Part shown: piece by piece, positions 1 through 9,407 of the stretch
Layout of the letters: the number at the start of each line of letters is the position of its first letter
How positions within the stretch are numbered: position 1 is the stretch's first letter
Source of the DNA: CBDHFF01 sp965262395
Lineage (GTDB): Bacteria > Pseudomonadota > Alphaproteobacteria > Rickettsiales > Anaplasmataceae
Direction of reading: 5' to 3'
Assembly (NCBI GenBank): GCA_965262395.1
Contig: OZ253531.1
Span: 124,001 to 188,000 of the forward strand
Length of the DNA: 64,000 nt
Made by a program: the position numbers and the translations under genes
The notes under the pieces: generated by a model
What the model saw: only the letters and a program-made list of their open reading frames with translations
Database searches by the model: none
What the model was told of the DNA's origin: nothing

Positions 1-558
1 ATAGAAGAGTTTATAGTTAATCATATGCCAGAGGTTATGCTTGCTATGAGAAATTTGGAAGATGATGTTTCTGGTTATATAGAAAAGATGTCCAAAAATA
101 TTGCGTATAGTTTAGTATATAATAGAACTCATCATAAACACAGACAAAGATTCACACTGGCCCATGAACTTGGTCATTATGTCCTACATAAAGATATCTT
201 AGGAGATGGCACCAATGACACTAAAATGTACAGAACTAATCCTAATTCTAGTCACTATAATCCTAATATAAGCACAAGACATGAGAACGAAGCTAATGAA
301 TTTGCTTCTCGTATTTTAATGCCTCAGGAATTTATAAAAAGGTTCTTGAAGGAAGAGAACGTGACTCTTTCTGATATTATCACTGTTAATAAAGAGGATA
401 GAAGAGACAAAAAGGTTATGGATGCCGATATAGTTGAGCGTATAGCAGATAATTTGTGGATATCAGAGGCCGCTTTAAGAGTAAGGCTTTGTAGGAAAGA
501 CCTGGATGATCTGCGAGGGGAAGAGGGGTTTCATGATCCAGAGAAAATCACTAAATAA
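1..558 (+). CDS. ImmA/IrrE family metallo-endopeptidase, 5' end outside window
   Basis: A zinc-dependent peptidase-like protein of the ImmA/IrrE family. In mobile elements such proteins usually cleave or inactivate a partner repressor. The frame is open from base 1, so the gene probably begins upstream; the first ATG in the window is at 25. Counting from that ATG, the metal-binding HELGH motif lies at residues 47-51, preceded by the family-typical RQRFTLAH. A second helix with the ENEANEFASRILMP pattern at about residues 90-103 should supply the third ligand. The C-terminal part is charged and has no clear domain. The neighbours are decayed restriction and mobile genes, which fits a former integrative element or defence island. 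The family call is firm; the target is unknown because the likely partner regulator would lie upstream of the window. Confidence 0.85.
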   Translation: MEEFIVNHMPEVMLAMRNLEDDVSGYIEKMSKNIAYSLVYNRTHHKHRQRFTLAHELGHYVLHKDILGDGTNDTKMYRTNPNSSHYNPNISTRHENEANEFASRILMPQEFIKRFLKEENVTLSDIITVNKEDRRDKKVMDADIVERIADNLWISEAALRVRLCRKDLDDLRGEEGFHDPEKITK

Positions 559-599
559 GTCTGATTGACGTACTGGTATGATGATAATTCAACTGATAT

Positions 600-690
600 G
601 TATGCAGAATATAGGGCTGTAGCGATTGTAAACGAACGTGTGTTGTCGAGCGTCAACACTCACCCTAATGGCTGCATAAAGAGTGTGCGA
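600..690 (+). repeat. Dispersed coding fragment (NER-x-SVNTHPN), copy 1
   Basis: A short degenerate coding fragment reading NERVLSSVNTHPN. Related fragments occur near 10,580-10,640 (DKRAFSSVNTQLN) and 39,056-39,100 (NERAFTSVSTHPN). All three sit at junctions between decayed genes. The parent gene is not intact in the window and I do not recognise it. The rest of 559-713 holds nothing else I can identify. Confidence 0.4.
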
Positions 691-713
691 TGGAGACTAC
701 AACAGAGGTAAAT

Positions 714-1245
714 ATGATTAGCAACCAGAAATTAGAGCTAACGTGGATCGGCAAGGAGAAAAAACCGAAACTAAAACCACATATCCGGCTGGAAGGGCCA
801 GGAGAATCCTACCATGCTTCTGAGACAGTAAGTGAAAATGATATCTTCGGATAATAAACTGATTTTTGGAGATAATTTGCTTGCATTGAAGGCATTGGAA
901 GCTGAATATACTGGCAAGGTAAATGTATTTATATCGACCCGCCGTATAACTAGCAACGCCTTTAAACATGATGATGGGCCTATAGCATTCTATCTGGCTC
1001 GGCCTGTGCGTGATCGATTGGAATTACTAAAGCGGCTGTTGAGAGAGGATGAAGTATTTTACATGCAGCTTAATGATAATGAAATTCATTATGCTAAAGA
1101 TGTTATATGATGAAATATTCGGACGTAAGAATTTTGTTTCTAATGTTGTTGGACCAAATAAACATACACGTTCTAATGATGTAAAATAGTGCAGTGACAA
1201 TCATAATTACATACTGATTCATACAAACAATTAAAGACAGATGTA
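714..1245 (+). pseudogene. Decayed adenine-specific DNA methyltransferase (type III Mod-like)
   Basis: Remnant of an N6-adenine DNA methyltransferase of the type III restriction-modification Mod kind. Read across frames it gives MISNQKLELTWIGKEKK, then LIFGDNLLALKALE, the catalytic motif IDPPYN, RDRLELLKRLLREDG-like and YMQLNDNEIHYAK, then DEIFGRKNFVSNVV. The pieces lie in different frames. There is a frame change near 825. Just after the DPPY codons (about 936-955) two bases are missing, putting TAG directly behind the motif. Another frame change lies near 1105. The similarity stops at about 1245, exactly where the duplicated 2.4 kb module begins, so that module probably replaced the 3' part. 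It is certainly non-functional. The target-recognition region and any adjacent Res gene are absent. Confidence 0.85.
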
Positions 1246-1411
1246 TTAAAACCCTCTCCTTCGAGAATTGGGAGGAGTATATCATTTTGCAAAGATTAAA
1301 TTCACAAAAATTAACGCATATCAGACAACATTCAGACAACATTCAGACAACATAATTATTATAAAAGTGTAATATAAACGACCTACATAAAGTATATATA
1401 GTTAACTAATA

Positions 1412-1727
1412 TTTTTCCAACATGATCTGTGTGAGCGCTCTTATTGAAGCTTGAATCCCTGCTGCTGCTTTCGTGTAGGCGGTAATTTGCTTTTTCCAAC
1501 ATGATCTGTGTGAGCGCTCTTATTGAAGCTTGAATCCCTGCTGCTGCTTTCGTGTAGGCGGTAATTTGCTTTTTCCAACATGATCTGTGTGAGCGCTCTT
1601 ATTGAAGCTTGAATCCCTGCTGCTGCTTTCGTGTAGGCGGTAATTTGCTTTTTCCAACATGATCTGCGTGAGCGCTCTTATTGAAGCTTGAATCCCTGCT
1701 GCTGCTTTCGTGTAGGCGGTAATTTGC
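1412..1727 (+). repeat. 79-bp tandem repeat, 4 copies
   Basis: Four head-to-tail copies of a 79-bp unit beginning TTTTTCCAACATGATCTG and ending GGCGGTAATTTGC, at 1412, 1491, 1570 and 1649, differing by one or two bases. There are no spacers, so this is not a CRISPR. The array ends about 70 bp before the start of the 434-codon ORF and may be part of its leader. Confidence 0.95.
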
Positions 1728-1796
1728 TTGTGAGAAATTGACAATATAGGTTAGAGATCTTAAGATTAAAGAAGTTAATTTATTAGCAAACATATT

Positions 1797-3101
1797 ATGT
1801 CGCAGAATACTCAAACAGCAAAATTGAATGGTTGTAAAGTATACATATGTATAACAACAGGGGAAAATTCAAACGCTCTGTTTGTTGAAAAAGCTGGGAA
1901 GTTTTACAGATGTCTTGAGGGCAGGAAGATTGCAGAATTTCCCACTGAGAATATGGGCACTGCTCGAAGTGAAGATCATTATAAATTTTATCTTACACCA
2001 CAGCATGTGACTCGAGATGATCAGCTTCATGAGATCGTTTTCACAGTCAATGGAGAAGAAGTTAGAGTTACTCCTGATCAATCAAAAAAGAGGATGGATG
2101 AGAAACGAATTACTGTGTTGCCATTAAGCGAAGCAGAGGAAGTTGCTCACAATGACTCACAAGAATTTGCTCTTCAGACTACGGGAGCTCACTCTTGTTA
2201 TGTAGGTTACGTTCCTAGGAAGAGTATAATATGTAAGGATAGATTAGGCCCTGCACGTGTTGCATATCATGCAAAATATTTTACATTAATAGAACCACGA
2301 GGTAGTGAAGCACATCCTGATATATTAGAACCAGGAAATGATGTATGTACATGGGAATATAGAAGACACTATAAGGAGATTGTTTTGTCTCAGATTGTCC
2401 ATGCACTGGGCTGCGGTACTAAGACTCACACTCAAAAGATTACAGATAATACTACTAAGAAAGAAGAATTATGGCTCCTGTCTAAGGATGATTTGGGTAA
2501 AGATGAGGAATATAATTTTGGTCATTGGATGAATGGGATATTTGATGACGATAACACTGCTATATTAGAGAAGGTAGATAACAGTAGTCAAATTATGATA
2601 TGTAATGATCTGATTGGTAAGAGAGACCCCGTCCAGAATATGGGGTTCATGTATAACCAGGCAACAGGAAAACATCGTTTGGTTAGTTTTGACTGCGAAC
2701 TTTGTAATATGCAGAATAAGGATTATGAAGTGTTTGAATCAGTGCTAAAGCGCTTCCCTGATTTATCGCCTAAAAGGCAACAGAAAATACTCCGTATCTT
2801 GTATGTGATTCAGAATATGAACTTTTCAGCGATGATCGAATCTTTGCCCATTAGATCATTGCCTGGTACGTTCACGAAAGAGATTGAAGGTTGGGCAGCA
2901 AATGAAGGAGGTAGATTGCTAACGCAGTCTGCACAGCGCATGCTAGATATTATTAAAATGGAATATCCTGATATATATACGGCATTGCAACAATATGAAA
3001 AAGGATTGGAGCCATCTACTTTTAGTTTTATTGCAAATCAGGATGAAAAATCACTGCAATTGGCGGCAATGGATGATGTATCCTGCTGTTCATTACAATA
3101 A
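1797..3101 (+). CDS. Protein of unknown function carried by the duplicated module
   Basis: A 434-aa soluble protein with no signal peptide or membrane segment; I do not recognise its family. It is mixed alpha/beta. The N-terminal ~110 residues look beta-rich (GKFYRCLEGRKIAEF, DQLHEIVFTVNGEEVRV). A central part carries CYVGYVPRKSIICKDRLGP and a TWEYRRHYKEIVLSQIVHALG helix, and the C-terminal third is helical. No classical Shine-Dalgarno sequence precedes the ATG. A frameshifted copy lies at 16,701-18,001, nearly identical, so the duplication is recent and this is the intact copy. It sits between two tandem-repeat arrays in both places, suggesting the arrays and the gene move together. Function not assigned. 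Confidence 0.75.
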   Translation: MSQNTQTAKLNGCKVYICITTGENSNALFVEKAGKFYRCLEGRKIAEFPTENMGTARSEDHYKFYLTPQHVTRDDQLHEIVFTVNGEEVRVTPDQSKKRMDEKRITVLPLSEAEEVAHNDSQEFALQTTGAHSCYVGYVPRKSIICKDRLGPARVAYHAKYFTLIEPRGSEAHPDILEPGNDVCTWEYRRHYKEIVLSQIVHALGCGTKTHTQKITDNTTKKEELWLLSKDDLGKDEEYNFGHWMNGIFDDDNTAILEKVDNSSQIMICNDLIGKRDPVQNMGFMYNQATGKHRLVSFDCELCNMQNKDYEVFESVLKRFPDLSPKRQQKILRILYVIQNMNFSAMIESLPIRSLPGTFTKEIEGWAANEGGRLLTQSAQRMLDIIKMEYPDIYTALQQYEKGLEPSTFSFIANQDEKSLQLAAMDDVSCCSLQ

Positions 3102-3104
3102 GAT

Positions 3105-3435
3105 GCATCCTACCCTTTATTATCAGCCAATCAGGATAAAAAATCACTGCAATTGGCGACAATAGATGGTGTATCCTGCTGTTTATTATAATAAAAAGCT
3201 GCGTGGCCATTCACCGCTGCAGTGAGTGAGATAGGAATGAAAAATCACTGCAATTGGCGGCAATGGATGGTGTATCCTACTGTTCATTATAATAAAAAGC
3301 TGCGTGGCCATCCACCACTGCAGTGAGTGAGATAGGAATGAAAAATCACTGTAATTGGCGGCAATGGATGGTGTATCCTGCTGTTCATTACAATAAAAAG
3401 CTGCGTGGCCATCCACCGCTGCAGTGAGTGGGAGT
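3105..3435 (+). repeat. 101-bp tandem repeat, about 3 copies
   Basis: Head-to-tail copies of a 101-bp unit; the marker ATAGGAATGAAAAATCACTG recurs at 3231 and 3332, and a degenerate partial copy precedes them. The first partial unit overlaps the last codons of the 434-aa ORF, where the phrase (K)SLQLAAMDDVSCCSLQ is encoded, so the array appears to have grown from the 3' end of that gene. Confidence 0.9.
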
Positions 3436-3548
3436 GTCAACTTTCTCTTGATCACTGTATGTCACTCTTAGTAAAATTGCTTGTTGACTGCATTCTGTAT
3501 ACACCATACTTACTGATTCAGTAATCAGACTCTATCTTGGTATAAAAA

Positions 3549-5756
3549 TTACTTCTTATGTGGATATGTGTTTGATTTTTCTCTATTTGCTTTTGTATTC
3601 AGAGGTTGCAAGTTATCCAACCCATCCTTTCCACCCTTTGATACGGCTAGCCATTCTTGCAACTTCTTCTGGAGGTTAGTGAATTCACTTTCTTTATACG
3701 TTTCGGATCCCTTTCCTTCTAGCCATTCTTTCAACTTTTCTAGTCTTTTTTCGATTTTTTCTATATATTCCGAAACTTCCTCTGCAAGCCCCTTCCTCTC
3801 AGGGTCTAGAGCAACTTCATACTTTAATACAAGATATATGAATTGAGGATCTTTAATTGCTTGCCAACATTCCTTCTCTATACCGATAGCGTCATTGAGA
3901 TTAGTTTTGAATGCAAAATGTGATTTGCCTTCTTCTATTTTTTTCTTAGGGGCCTCATCAATGTCTTGCTTATATATTGCCTTATTTATTTTTTGGTTGT
4001 CTTCCTCATTCTTACCGCTGCCATCTGAGTCATAAATCACAAAAAGAGGAATCTCAAGTGCTTTCAAATAAGGAATAATTTTACACATCTTCCCTTTACC
4101 ATTTGCAGGCAAAATAAATACATTCGTATATTCATTTAGTATATTATCTTCTTCTATAATAAGATATCTTAATGTATTTCTATCATCAGGTCCCTCTACA
4201 AGAATAACCTTGTCAGCAAAAAACATTTCATTATACTCCTGTCTCCAAGCCCAGAATCTTGGTGAGTTAGCGTTTTCATGGGATATTATTCCATACATTT
4301 TTTTGAAATTTTTCGCAGCTTCTTGCTTTGTTTTTGGCTTTGCATCATGTTTTTTTGATTTCGCAGCTTCTTGCTTTGTTTTTGATTTTACATCATGGTT
4401 TTGTGATTCTCCTGATTTCTTATCCTTTTCTGAGGAATGACTAACCCTATATATATTCTCAGCATATCTAATATCAATCATTGTGACTGAATGGGTTGTA
4501 TAAATCACTTGATATTCGGCGTCAGATAACCTATCCCTCAGCTTATACTGCCATTGGGGATGCAGGTGCATTTCTGGCTCATCAATTAGCAATATTGTAT
4601 GTTGTTGTTCCTTTTCTTTATTTTGTAATTCTCGTATGGCTTCCAATAATAGCAGTGATGTAATCAGCGCAACTCCTGAACCAGACTTAGTAAGCTTAGT
4701 TGTAGTAGTGCCATTATTAATACCTAAGAATGCATTCTTAAATGGCCTGTGTATATCTAATAATTCTAGCTTTATTTTGTCTGGATAATTGCAATCAAAT
4801 TTTCTAAATTCTTCTGACAATTTCGTGATGGCATTGGTAATTTTTGATGATGAGCTTTTTATATTATCTATAGTTCCAGCCGTAAACATCTCGTGTATAG
4901 TCTTGAATACATCCTTTGTCGATTCAAATTCTTTTTCGGGTGACTCTATTGCTTGTGTTGTGTCTGATGGATCATCCGTTGATTTCATCATAACTTTCTG
5001 AAGCATTGTATACATTCCTTGAAAACTGGCAGTTAATATCTCTTTTTTAAGCTTAGATACATCATTTAATATTGATTTCAAATCTTCTGATTTGAGTTCT
5101 GCTTCCTCAGGATATTCTATTAGCGGAACTTGATGCTTCCTTAATTTTTCTGTATATAAGGTTGCTTTCTCATAATATTTAGCCAATATTTTTTTTAACT
5201 TCTTATTTAACTTCTTATCTGGCCCATCATTATTCTGAGATTCTACATTCTTATCTGGCCCATCATTATTCTGAGATTCTACATTCTTATCTAGTTTATT
5301 TAATACCCGCCAATTGAATTCATCCATCAACTCCTTGAAAATACTTCCAAATCTCTGTTCTGTGTCCGATTCTCGATTCCTGGATAAATAATATACTTTT
5401 AGTTCATCAGTGAATTCTTTGGGTAAGTTATTTTGACCATAACCTTGACCATCAATATCCTTCTTCTTATCGCCTTCATAAAACTGGTACTCGAAAATAA
5501 AAGGGTCAGAGAAATCACTTGTGCTTCCTTGTTTTCTACGGTTTATAGTACATATAATTTTATTTATAGAGAATGCACTTTGAGCTTTAGATGTAAATCT
5601 AATGCAATCACTAAATTCTATAGTAATTTCAATATTCTCATGTATACACTGAAAGTCACTGATATCAATCCAATTCTTTACTTTCCAAGTTGGGGAGAGA
5701 GCATAATATATTGCTTCCAATATGGTAGTTTTACCTTGCCCATTTTTTCCTACCAA
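3549..5756 (-). CDS. OLD-family ATPase/TOPRIM nuclease with HNH-derived tail
   Basis: An SMC/ABC-type ATPase fused to a TOPRIM domain, as in OLD-family nucleases used in phage defence and DNA repair. From the TTG at 5756 the Walker A GKNGQGKTT is at residues 3-11, Walker B LLIDEPEMHLHP near 385-396, followed by the H-loop YTTHSVTMID. TOPRIM residues are VILVEGPDD near 510 and YDSDGSG near 575. The true N-terminus lies upstream: the frame is open to about 5895 and encodes a family-typical IQNFRCFKDYKIVFD, but no ATG, GTG or TTG is in frame there. The ATG at 5884-5882 is out of frame because of a heptamer array. The last 30 residues (KGGKDGLDNLQPLN...) are nucleotide-identical, apart from one base, to the end of the HNH gene at 18,550, so the native C-terminus was lost. 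Internal 12-aa and ~14-aa repeats are also present. Confidence 0.85.
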   Translation of the reverse strand: MVGKNGQGKTTILEAIYYALSPTWKVKNWIDISDFQCIHENIEITIEFSDCIRFTSKAQSAFSINKIICTINRRKQGSTSDFSDPFIFEYQFYEGDKKKDIDGQGYGQNNLPKEFTDELKVYYLSRNRESDTEQRFGSIFKELMDEFNWRVLNKLDKNVESQNNDGPDKNVESQNNDGPDKKLNKKLKKILAKYYEKATLYTEKLRKHQVPLIEYPEEAELKSEDLKSILNDVSKLKKEILTASFQGMYTMLQKVMMKSTDDPSDTTQAIESPEKEFESTKDVFKTIHEMFTAGTIDNIKSSSSKITNAITKLSEEFRKFDCNYPDKIKLELLDIHRPFKNAFLGINNGTTTTKLTKSGSGVALITSLLLLEAIRELQNKEKEQQHTILLIDEPEMHLHPQWQYKLRDRLSDAEYQVIYTTHSVTMIDIRYAENIYRVSHSSEKDKKSGESQNHDVKSKTKQEAAKSKKHDAKPKTKQEAAKNFKKMYGIISHENANSPRFWAWRQEYNEMFFADKVILVEGPDDRNTLRYLIIEEDNILNEYTNVFILPANGKGKMCKIIPYLKALEIPLFVIYDSDGSGKNEEDNQKINKAIYKQDIDEAPKKKIEEGKSHFAFKTNLNDAIGIEKECWQAIKDPQFIYLVLKYEVALDPERKGLAEEVSEYIEKIEKRLEKLKEWLEGKGSETYKESEFTNLQKKLQEWLAVSKGGKDGLDNLQPLNTKANREKSNTYPHKK

Positions 5757-5851
5757 TATTACATTGGAAGTTTTGCCATCTTTGCCATCTTTCTCAGTAT
5801 CAAATACTATTTTATAGTCCTTGAAACAACGAAAATTCTGGATACTAACTG

Positions 5852-5879
5852 ACTTGATACTTGATACTTGATACTTGAT
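5852..5879 (-). repeat. Heptanucleotide array (ATCAAGT)4 at the OLD gene start
   Basis: On the minus strand four perfect ATCAAGT units lie directly behind an ATG (5884-5882). With four units this ATG is out of frame with the ATPase. With two or five units it would be in frame, and with two it would read MKSSIKSVSIQNFRCFKDY, a typical start for this ATPase class. See findings. Confidence 0.9.
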
Positions 5880-5884
5880 TTCAT

Positions 5885-7075
5885 AGGATGCACATAATGT
5901 ATGGATTAATTTTCAACTAATGTTTCATAAAACCATTAACTTATAATTAATAGGTAGAAAGTGGATATTCTTACGTTTGTAGACATACTTCGTTGCAGAG
6001 AGGATCTATATCAGGAAAATGTTTGTGAGTGATAAGAAAGATCTTAGGCTTCTGAAAATCAAGATTTATTTCCTTGATACTTGTTGAATTTGCAACCTTG
6101 TGTATGTAATTCAATCCAAGCAAAGTTATTAACTGAAGCTATCAATAATCTTTATGCTGAAATCAGTTTCTTATACAGCTAGATTAGTGTTTTGGGACTA
6201 TGAATGCCTGCAGTAAAAAGTTTTAAGATCTTAAGATGCTAAAGGATATGAGGTTATATTCGACGTTGATAATGAGCGCATCACCAGCCCCATTTGATTC
6301 ACGTAATCGGGCTAAAAAATACTGGGGGAACTTAGATTTTTTGAACAAATGAATTATAAAAAATAGAGCAACTAGTTTTTCTTAAATATGATTACAGGCA
6401 AGTATACTATTGTTCTATGTAATAGCAATTTAAAATCAATATTTGTTATATACAATTTATGAATCAGTAGCGTGATTGCCCTATGAATTATTCCTACTCA
6501 AATCACGTGCTATAGAGAATTTTTTTATAATCTTGCTATATAAAAAATGACTAACTCATACGACAAATCATAGATAAATTTATGGTAGTTTTGTATCTGC
6601 TATATACGGTTTTTTATAATAGTTACAGAATGACTACGTGTTCGTTGATAGTATTATGTAAAACTACATATAACATAGATAAATTTATGGTAGCCTTGTA
6701 TCTGCTATATACGGTTTTTGATAATATCATCAATTCTATAATAATTTTTTCTCTCACAGAACCTATCTCCATTCCAAGCTTGCCATCCCTTGAATGCTGA
6801 GGTTCCTCTAATTAAAAAATCTAGGTAGTTTATCTTGTACTGTTGATTTGATATCCGAGTCTTGGAAAAAAATTTGTTTATTCTACTCATAGATTTTCAT
6901 CTAAGAAATCTTATATTGTTTTTGCTATATACCACACAAAAACTGGTGGCACTGCATTGCCTATTTGTCTATGTGCGCTAAAAATTGAGGGATAGGATAT
7001 AATAATTAACCTTACCTATATAATGATTCATACAGAATTCTATTCTGACTAAAGATTTAATTATTAATAATATTA
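5885..7075. other. Non-coding stretch with dispersed repeats
   Basis: No convincing gene. It is AT-rich with many stops in all frames. It carries two direct copies (about 6570-6612 and 6675-6722) of a ~45-bp element ending CTGCTATATACGGTTTTT. The first copy is part of a longer element matching 15,740-15,879 in inverse orientation. Confidence 0.6.
6480..6612 (+). repeat. Dispersed ~130-bp repeat, copy 1
   Basis: Matches the reverse complement of 15,740-15,879 over its whole length with substitutions and small gaps. The most conserved part is GACAAATCATAGATAAATTT and the final TCTGCTATATACGGTTTT. Shorter related pieces occur at 6675-6722, near 31,905-31,925 and near 38,857-38,885. Confidence 0.65.
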
Positions 7076-7105
7076 TTGTGCCTTATAGCGTTCACATGAT
7101 ATAAT
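7076..7105 (+). promoter_or_regulatory. Sigma-70-like promoter of the 668-aa gene
   Basis: TTGTGC at 7076-7081 and a perfect TATAAT at 7100-7105, 18 bp apart, 35 bp upstream of the ATG at 7141. A strong Shine-Dalgarno AAGGAG lies at 7129-7134. Confidence 0.6.
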
Positions 7106-7140
7106 AGTATCGTGTCTATCTGTATGATAAGGAGTACGTT

Positions 7141-9147
7141 ATGCCATTATTTGGTCAGAAACAAACTAAGAAGAAAGCTCAATACGGAACTTTTGAGATA
7201 GGCTCAACAGCAAATGGGACAGGAAGAACATCTATAGAACTGCAAAAATTCTTATCAACTGCCCCTATGGAACCTAAAAATAGTGGGCCTGCCGCAAGCA
7301 CAGCAGATGCAGAAAAACAGGCACAGAAAAATGAAATAGTGAGCAGCCGTATGAGGGAGACAAGAGCAGAGATAAGGGTGCTTAGTCAGGCGATCCCTGA
7401 TCAAAGATCAATAGAGGCATATTTAGCTTCACGTACTGAAAGTAGGTTGGCATATTTTAGAAGAGGAGATTTCTATTATGAGATTAGAAACCCAGAAATT
7501 ACACCTGATACTATTAATTCTTATTCTGAAGCGCAGTTACAAGATTTTTTAGCACACCATAGGAACGAATTGTTTTATCAACGCTTCTTTACCGATAGTA
7601 TCATAGGCGCATATGATACTTACAGTGATGCATATCATCAAGGTAAAAACCTATTGAGTATACCATTAAATGATATAGATCTTCTTTTTCATATGCCAAT
7701 TAAAAAATGTATCAATTTAGTTTTCATAGAAAGGAATGATAAGATCAAGGCACATATATACTGCTGGAAAGATGACGGCCATCAAATTTTAGATTTACAA
7801 GCAATACAAAGAGAGCTTAGATCTCGTTCTTGTGCAATAGATATGGATTTTATGCATCAATTAAGAACAGAAGAAGAAATTAGAGCAACAACTCCTAGTA
7901 AAAAAGTAATAGAGATGATCATGAAATCTGATAGTACATATGAGGATCATTGCAGTGATGATTTAAAGACGAAGCTGGATTATCTTATGTATTTCTTTAT
8001 TACTAGGTTGCCCGGCAGTACATCTCAACATATATTGCGTTCTCTAATAGAGAACAAAAAAGATATGGCAAAATTATCACGTCTTTCTATTAAGATGCAG
8101 CACATGAATAAAGATTTCATACATAGTCAACGTACAGACAAATTAGGTTCAGGTTTGATACTTGGGTTGCATATCAAGTATCGTGATAAACCTTATATAA
8201 GACCAATCACATATCTAGCCGCGGAGTCTGTTCCGGTCATGGTCGACAGTGATCTGCAGCATGAAGCAAATGGAAAGGCAGGCTTTGTTAACCCTAGAAG
8301 TAATGTTGCATTCGGGATGAGCGATGTAATTAAAGTGACAGAAAATTATACCAGGCAGCAATTACTTCAGGACAATCGTACCGAGAACAAGAGAAATTTA
8401 TATATCTATTGTACTGCTCAGGGAATAATAGGTGAAAAAGGAATAAGTAAGATGCATAAGGGCTTGATCTGTAGCAATCATAACCTTGACGTAGAAATAG
8501 AATCTTTAAAATATATAAGAGATAACCCAGATTACTATGATTGCCCTGATTACGCACGTTGTTATCTTACAGGAGTCATTACTATACTTGAACAATATCA
8601 AGAATATCTGGAAGCTGCAGTAAAAGATGAAGAAAAATGCTTAAGAAAGCTAAAGGAAACAATTGACAAATTCAATGAGCTATTCCCATTTTCAGCAGAA
8701 GCATTCCGTTTCGATAAATTTCAAAAAAGGTTCGACACGCTGACAAAAATTACCAAAATAATTGAAGCAAGGGCGCCTTCTTTATCCCACGAAACATCTG
8801 AATGTGCTATGGCTATACCTCATTGCACAGAAGAAGAAATGAGACAATATTACACAGAGGGACGTGCAGAGCTAACGAGAAGTAGACAAAACATCGTGGA
8901 CTTTGTAAGAGACTGTGAAAGAGCTGGCTTCCACAGTGGAAGGAAAGAAGTTGCACCAGAAAGTATTAGGAATACAGATAGCGCTGCTACTGCTAATCTT
9001 CCTGCAGCAGCAGCACACACAGGAAAGCCTTCAAGAACAACTTGTACAGGTGCAAGTCAGGCTTATCTTGGAAAAAATGCTGCCGCCTCTGAACCAAAAC
9101 TATACGTAGTTGATTTTGCCGAAGAAAGGTCCGTAACATCAGTATAG
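7141..9147 (+). CDS. Unknown 668-aa protein
   Basis: A full-length gene with the best expression signals in the left part of the window: TATAAT promoter, AAGGAG six bases before the ATG, long uninterrupted frame. The product has no signal peptide and no membrane segment. Residues 1-80 are polar and low in complexity (KKKAQYGTFEIGSTANGTG). The middle is mixed alpha/beta with SIPLNDIDLLFHMPIKKCINLVFIERND. A coiled-coil-like stretch (EYLEAAVKDEEKCLRKLKETI) lies near residues 485-510, and the last 50 residues are Ala/Thr-rich and probably disordered. I do not recognise a family. It lies between two decayed ATPase genes. A secreted host-interaction protein is possible from the low-complexity ends but unproven. 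Confidence 0.75.
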   Translation: MPLFGQKQTKKKAQYGTFEIGSTANGTGRTSIELQKFLSTAPMEPKNSGPAASTADAEKQAQKNEIVSSRMRETRAEIRVLSQAIPDQRSIEAYLASRTESRLAYFRRGDFYYEIRNPEITPDTINSYSEAQLQDFLAHHRNELFYQRFFTDSIIGAYDTYSDAYHQGKNLLSIPLNDIDLLFHMPIKKCINLVFIERNDKIKAHIYCWKDDGHQILDLQAIQRELRSRSCAIDMDFMHQLRTEEEIRATTPSKKVIEMIMKSDSTYEDHCSDDLKTKLDYLMYFFITRLPGSTSQHILRSLIENKKDMAKLSRLSIKMQHMNKDFIHSQRTDKLGSGLILGLHIKYRDKPYIRPITYLAAESVPVMVDSDLQHEANGKAGFVNPRSNVAFGMSDVIKVTENYTRQQLLQDNRTENKRNLYIYCTAQGIIGEKGISKMHKGLICSNHNLDVEIESLKYIRDNPDYYDCPDYARCYLTGVITILEQYQEYLEAAVKDEEKCLRKLKETIDKFNELFPFSAEAFRFDKFQKRFDTLTKITKIIEARAPSLSHETSECAMAIPHCTEEEMRQYYTEGRAELTRSRQNIVDFVRDCERAGFHSGRKEVAPESIRNTDSAATANLPAAAAHTGKPSRTTCTGASQAYLGKNAAASEPKLYVVDFAEERSVTSV

Positions 9148-9407
9148 TATAGAATGCACTCCCGGACCAGGAGGCAATTATCTAAACAGGGGAGGAACAA
9201 GCAGAAACAGAGTTAACACTGCTGCTATAGCCTAAACCAAAGATAATAATATCTTATCAATATTCTGGATTATGGTGTGTGTATTCTTAGCTTAGTAATT
9301 GTATTTTGTAAGAGTAATTTTACATTATACAGTTATTAACTACTAGTCAAATTAGCAAAGCAGAATGTTACCTAAACCCTCAAACTGTATAGTATCAAAT
9401 TAGCAAA

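Larger units (their letters stand above)
1246..3640. repeat. Duplicated 2.4 kb module, copy 1
   Basis: Nearly identical to 16,074-18,643. It contains, in order, a ~165-bp leader, four 79-bp tandem repeats, a 434-codon ORF, a 101-bp tandem array, and the last ~90 bp of an HNH endonuclease gene on the minus strand. The length difference between copies is explained by one fewer 79-mer and one fewer 101-mer here and by a 4-bp deletion in the other copy. The left edge abuts the broken methyltransferase; the right edge is fused in frame to the OLD-family gene. Confidence 0.9.

Noticed and set aside
1412..1727. Possible CRISPR array
   Set aside because: The 79-bp units are directly adjacent without unique spacers; the same holds for the 67-, 81- and 101-bp arrays. 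No cas genes.
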